This document shows positions 62,522 through 64,000 of a DNA stretch of 64,000 nt, in pieces. The position numbers and the translations under genes are program-made. The stretch comes from an uncultured Prevotellaceae bacterium (GTDB lineage Bacteria > Bacteroidota > Bacteroidia > Bacteroidales > Bacteroidaceae). The stretch lies in NCBI GenBank assembly GCA_902762325.1, contig CACWNV010000003.1, positions 1 through 64,000 of the forward strand, in the 5' to 3' direction. Positions within the stretch are counted from its first letter, which is position 1. The number at the start of each line of letters is the position of its first letter. The notes beneath the pieces were generated by a model that was not told the DNA's origin, ran no database searches, and saw only the letters and a list, made by a program, of their open reading frames with translations.

Positions 62522-62564
62522 AAAAGTGATTAACCGCATACTCATCGCAGTTAATCACTTTTTC
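62522..62564. terminator. Bidirectional terminator between esterase and susD
   Basis: AAAAGTGATTAAC and GTTAATCACTTTT form a 13-bp perfect stem with A and T runs at both sides. The two flanking genes converge on it. Confidence 0.9.
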
Positions 62565-62588
62565 TTAGTTAATAATTTGTGATGCTTG

Positions 62589-64000
62589 TTATCTTAAAGG
62601 CAGATACCAGTTCCTGGTTTCCATCAGCAGGGCACGGAGCGCTTCATTCTTAGTTCCTCTACGTAAGGAAATAGGATCAGCTAAGTAAGCAGGATCGTTT
62701 CGCCTTAATGCTACGCGCATAAGGTCATTGAAACGGTATCCTTCGAATGAGCCTTCAAGTGCCATTTCGTTGATGATATAGTCTTCAACGAGTGGTATCT
62801 GGTAGTTAATCGTATCTTGCCGTGTTGCCAGCTGTGTGGGAGGCATTGGCAGGGTATAGTATGCATTATCTTGTGAATCACCAGAACCGAAGGAATGAAT
62901 ACCAATCGATGTTTCTTTGGTGAAGACATTAGCATCAAAGGCAATCAACTCATCAGCTGCAGTCCTTTCCAAGCTATCCACATAGTTGACGATATTCTCC
63001 TGGCAAATACCGTGCTTCAAAATAGTGAAAGCAGATTGCGGGTAGCCGGCACGATTGAGAGCCTCGGCATAGCGCAAGTATACCATTGTACGGCGATATG
63101 TCGGGATATAGCGTGCAGTAATCTTCCTGAATGTCTGATTGTCGGGGCCATACTCCGAGAACTTATCTTGTCCTGAGACTGAAACTATGTTGTAATTGGA
63201 ATAGAATCTCAGGTCACCTGCCATTATCTCCTTATACAGTCCTGTCTTCGGAACATAAATGGTATCGGTAGTAGTAGCCGTCTTGTTCTCAAGGCAGTAG
63301 GTTTGAGCTGCTGATATGTCATACATGGCTTGAGAAGGCGTAATCTGGAAGTAATTGTTATTCTCCTGAGTGGAGTTATATATATTACTCAGATCGCTGA
63401 CCACTCCGTCGAAGACTCTTTCCTCCATAGGAATAAAGCTTAGGACTTCCTGCGTGTTACTCGTTGTAGAATAACCGTTGACAGGAGAAACAAATTCCGT
63501 AGCAGAAGGCCACACAATTCTGTTGGAGTAGTTGATTTGGATAGGATTACGCTTGTCGGTCAGGTAATCATGATACCATTTTGCCGCTTCCTTATACATT
63601 CCAGCCCACAGACAGAGGTCGCCCAGCAGGGCTTTCATTGGAATGAAGAATTGCTGAGAGTCGAAGTTGTTGATGTCTCCGAACCGCGGCAACTCAACTT
63701 CCGCATAAGGAGTAAGGTCGTTAATGAAATACTGGCAGATCTCAGTGATTCCGGATCTGTTCAGATTCATTGCCTCACGTGCCTCTTTCTCAGTCATGAC
63801 GGGGTCGGTTACTAAAGGAACCTGTCCGTATGCCATAGCCAATTGGAGGTATGTCCATGCACGGAATGACTTAACCGCTGCATATTCAGCCCTGAAGAGA
63901 TTCCTACCACGACGTTGTAGAGCCGTGTCTACATGTGCAAGATAGTAGTTACAATTGTTGATGACAGCATAATAATCACTTATCGCGTTATACTTGTTGT
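62589..64000 (-). CDS. SusD/RagB-family nutrient-binding lipoprotein, N-terminus outside the window
   Basis: At least 470 residues are present, open to the right edge, so the signal peptide and N-terminus are missing. The part shows the SusD patterns YYAVINNCNYYLAHVDT, AAVKSFRAWTYLQLAMAYG and VPLV, then a helical TPR-like fold, and ends ALLMETRNWYLPLR. SusD proteins bind glycans at the cell surface next to a SusC transporter, which would lie beyond the right edge on the same strand. The reading frame before 63842 runs unbroken to 64000. Confidence 0.93.
   Translation of the reverse strand, partial: NKYNAISDYYAVINNCNYYLAHVDTALQRRGRNLFRAEYAAVKSFRAWTYLQLAMAYGQVPLVTDPVMTEKEAREAMNLNRSGITEICQYFINDLTPYAEVELPRFGDINNFDSQQFFIPMKALLGDLCLWAGMYKEAAKWYHDYLTDKRNPIQINYSNRIVWPSATEFVSPVNGYSTTSNTQEVLSFIPMEERVFDGVVSDLSNIYNSTQENNNYFQITPSQAMYDISAAQTYCLENKTATTTDTIYVPKTGLYKEIMAGDLRFYSNYNIVSVSGQDKFSEYGPDNQTFRKITARYIPTYRRTMVYLRYAEALNRAGYPQSAFTILKHGICQENIVNYVDSLERTAADELIAFDANVFTKETSIGIHSFGSGDSQDNAYYTLPMPPTQLATRQDTINYQIPLVEDYIINEMALEGSFEGYRFNDLMRVALRRNDPAYLADPISLRRGTKNEALRALLMETRNWYLPLR

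Overview
The window reads as chromosomal DNA of a Bacteroidales bacterium, most likely Prevotella or a close relative (Segatella, Xylanibacter). Evidence seen in the sequence: promoters of the Bacteroidota type (TTTG, about 20 bases, TAnnTTTG) in front of many genes and tRNAs; type IX secretion parts (PorQ, a PorD-like DUF4835 protein, GldE); a SusD-family lipoprotein; lineage families such as DUF4295, DUF3127, DUF6048/DUF6452 and DUF4840; and carboxynorspermidine decarboxylase. No rRNA, CRISPR array, insertion sequence or prophage was seen. The species is not determined.

Layout. 1-1740: AT-rich edge with a small XRE-type regulator and a cytosolic BspA-type leucine-rich protein. 1974-4309: thioredoxin-like lipoprotein plus a NagZ-type GH3 enzyme. 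4442-6879: map-tsaD-pncC. 6998-7636: rpmB-rpmG-DUF4295. 7697-13964 (minus): dnaN, a DnaQ-type exonuclease, a PorD-like gene, recN and an apparently inactive trypsin-fold/TPR protein, in one run from a strong dnaN promoter. 14133-16262: a DUF3127 protein with an SSB-like tip, then porQ-cmk on minus. 16379-19571: tonB, polyprenyl synthase, an unknown gene and tatD. 19604-28598: a giant secreted repeat protein, a GH2 glycosidase, a DUF4840 lipoprotein and an outer-membrane barrel. 28638-31810: LytS/LytTR two-component pair, TetR regulator, HAD phosphatase. 31857-33803: beta-helix lipoprotein and cytidine deaminase. 33924-34125: tRNA-Ser and tRNA-Glu. 34227-36927 (minus): thiE-like, prs, TlpA. 37412-38590: nspC. 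38702-39091: four tRNAs. 39117-41979: unknown gene, ssb, gldE, PPTase. 42004-46729 (minus): two tRNAs, then a six-gene run from DUF4199 to a Crp regulator. 46981-50911: SRP RNA, tRNA-Thr, RluA-type synthase, a 53-residue membrane protein, pgk, ridA-queC. 51043-56690: tRNA-Lys, a 1333-residue LacZ-type enzyme, an EamA transporter. 56944-64000: a second giant secreted protein, a CE1-like esterase and the C-terminal part of a SusD protein on minus.

How it fits together. Most genes are housekeeping (replication and repair, tRNA modification, translation, isoprenoid, nucleotide and polyamine metabolism), interleaved with glycan-use functions (GH2, GH3, LacZ with CBM32, esterase, SusD, TonB) typical of a gut or rumen polysaccharide degrader. 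Three surface proteins carry C-terminal tails like type IX secretion signals, consistent with porQ, the PorD-like gene and gldE in the same window.

The most unusual signal is non-coding. Three intergenic sites (25187-25292, 37139-37222, 55279-55340) each hold a phased array of 18-bp imperfect palindromes spaced exactly 22 bp apart. The third site is followed by a second array of GTCAAC boxes (55366-55449) and a nested inverted repeat around a perfect 40-bp AT palindrome (55473-55614).
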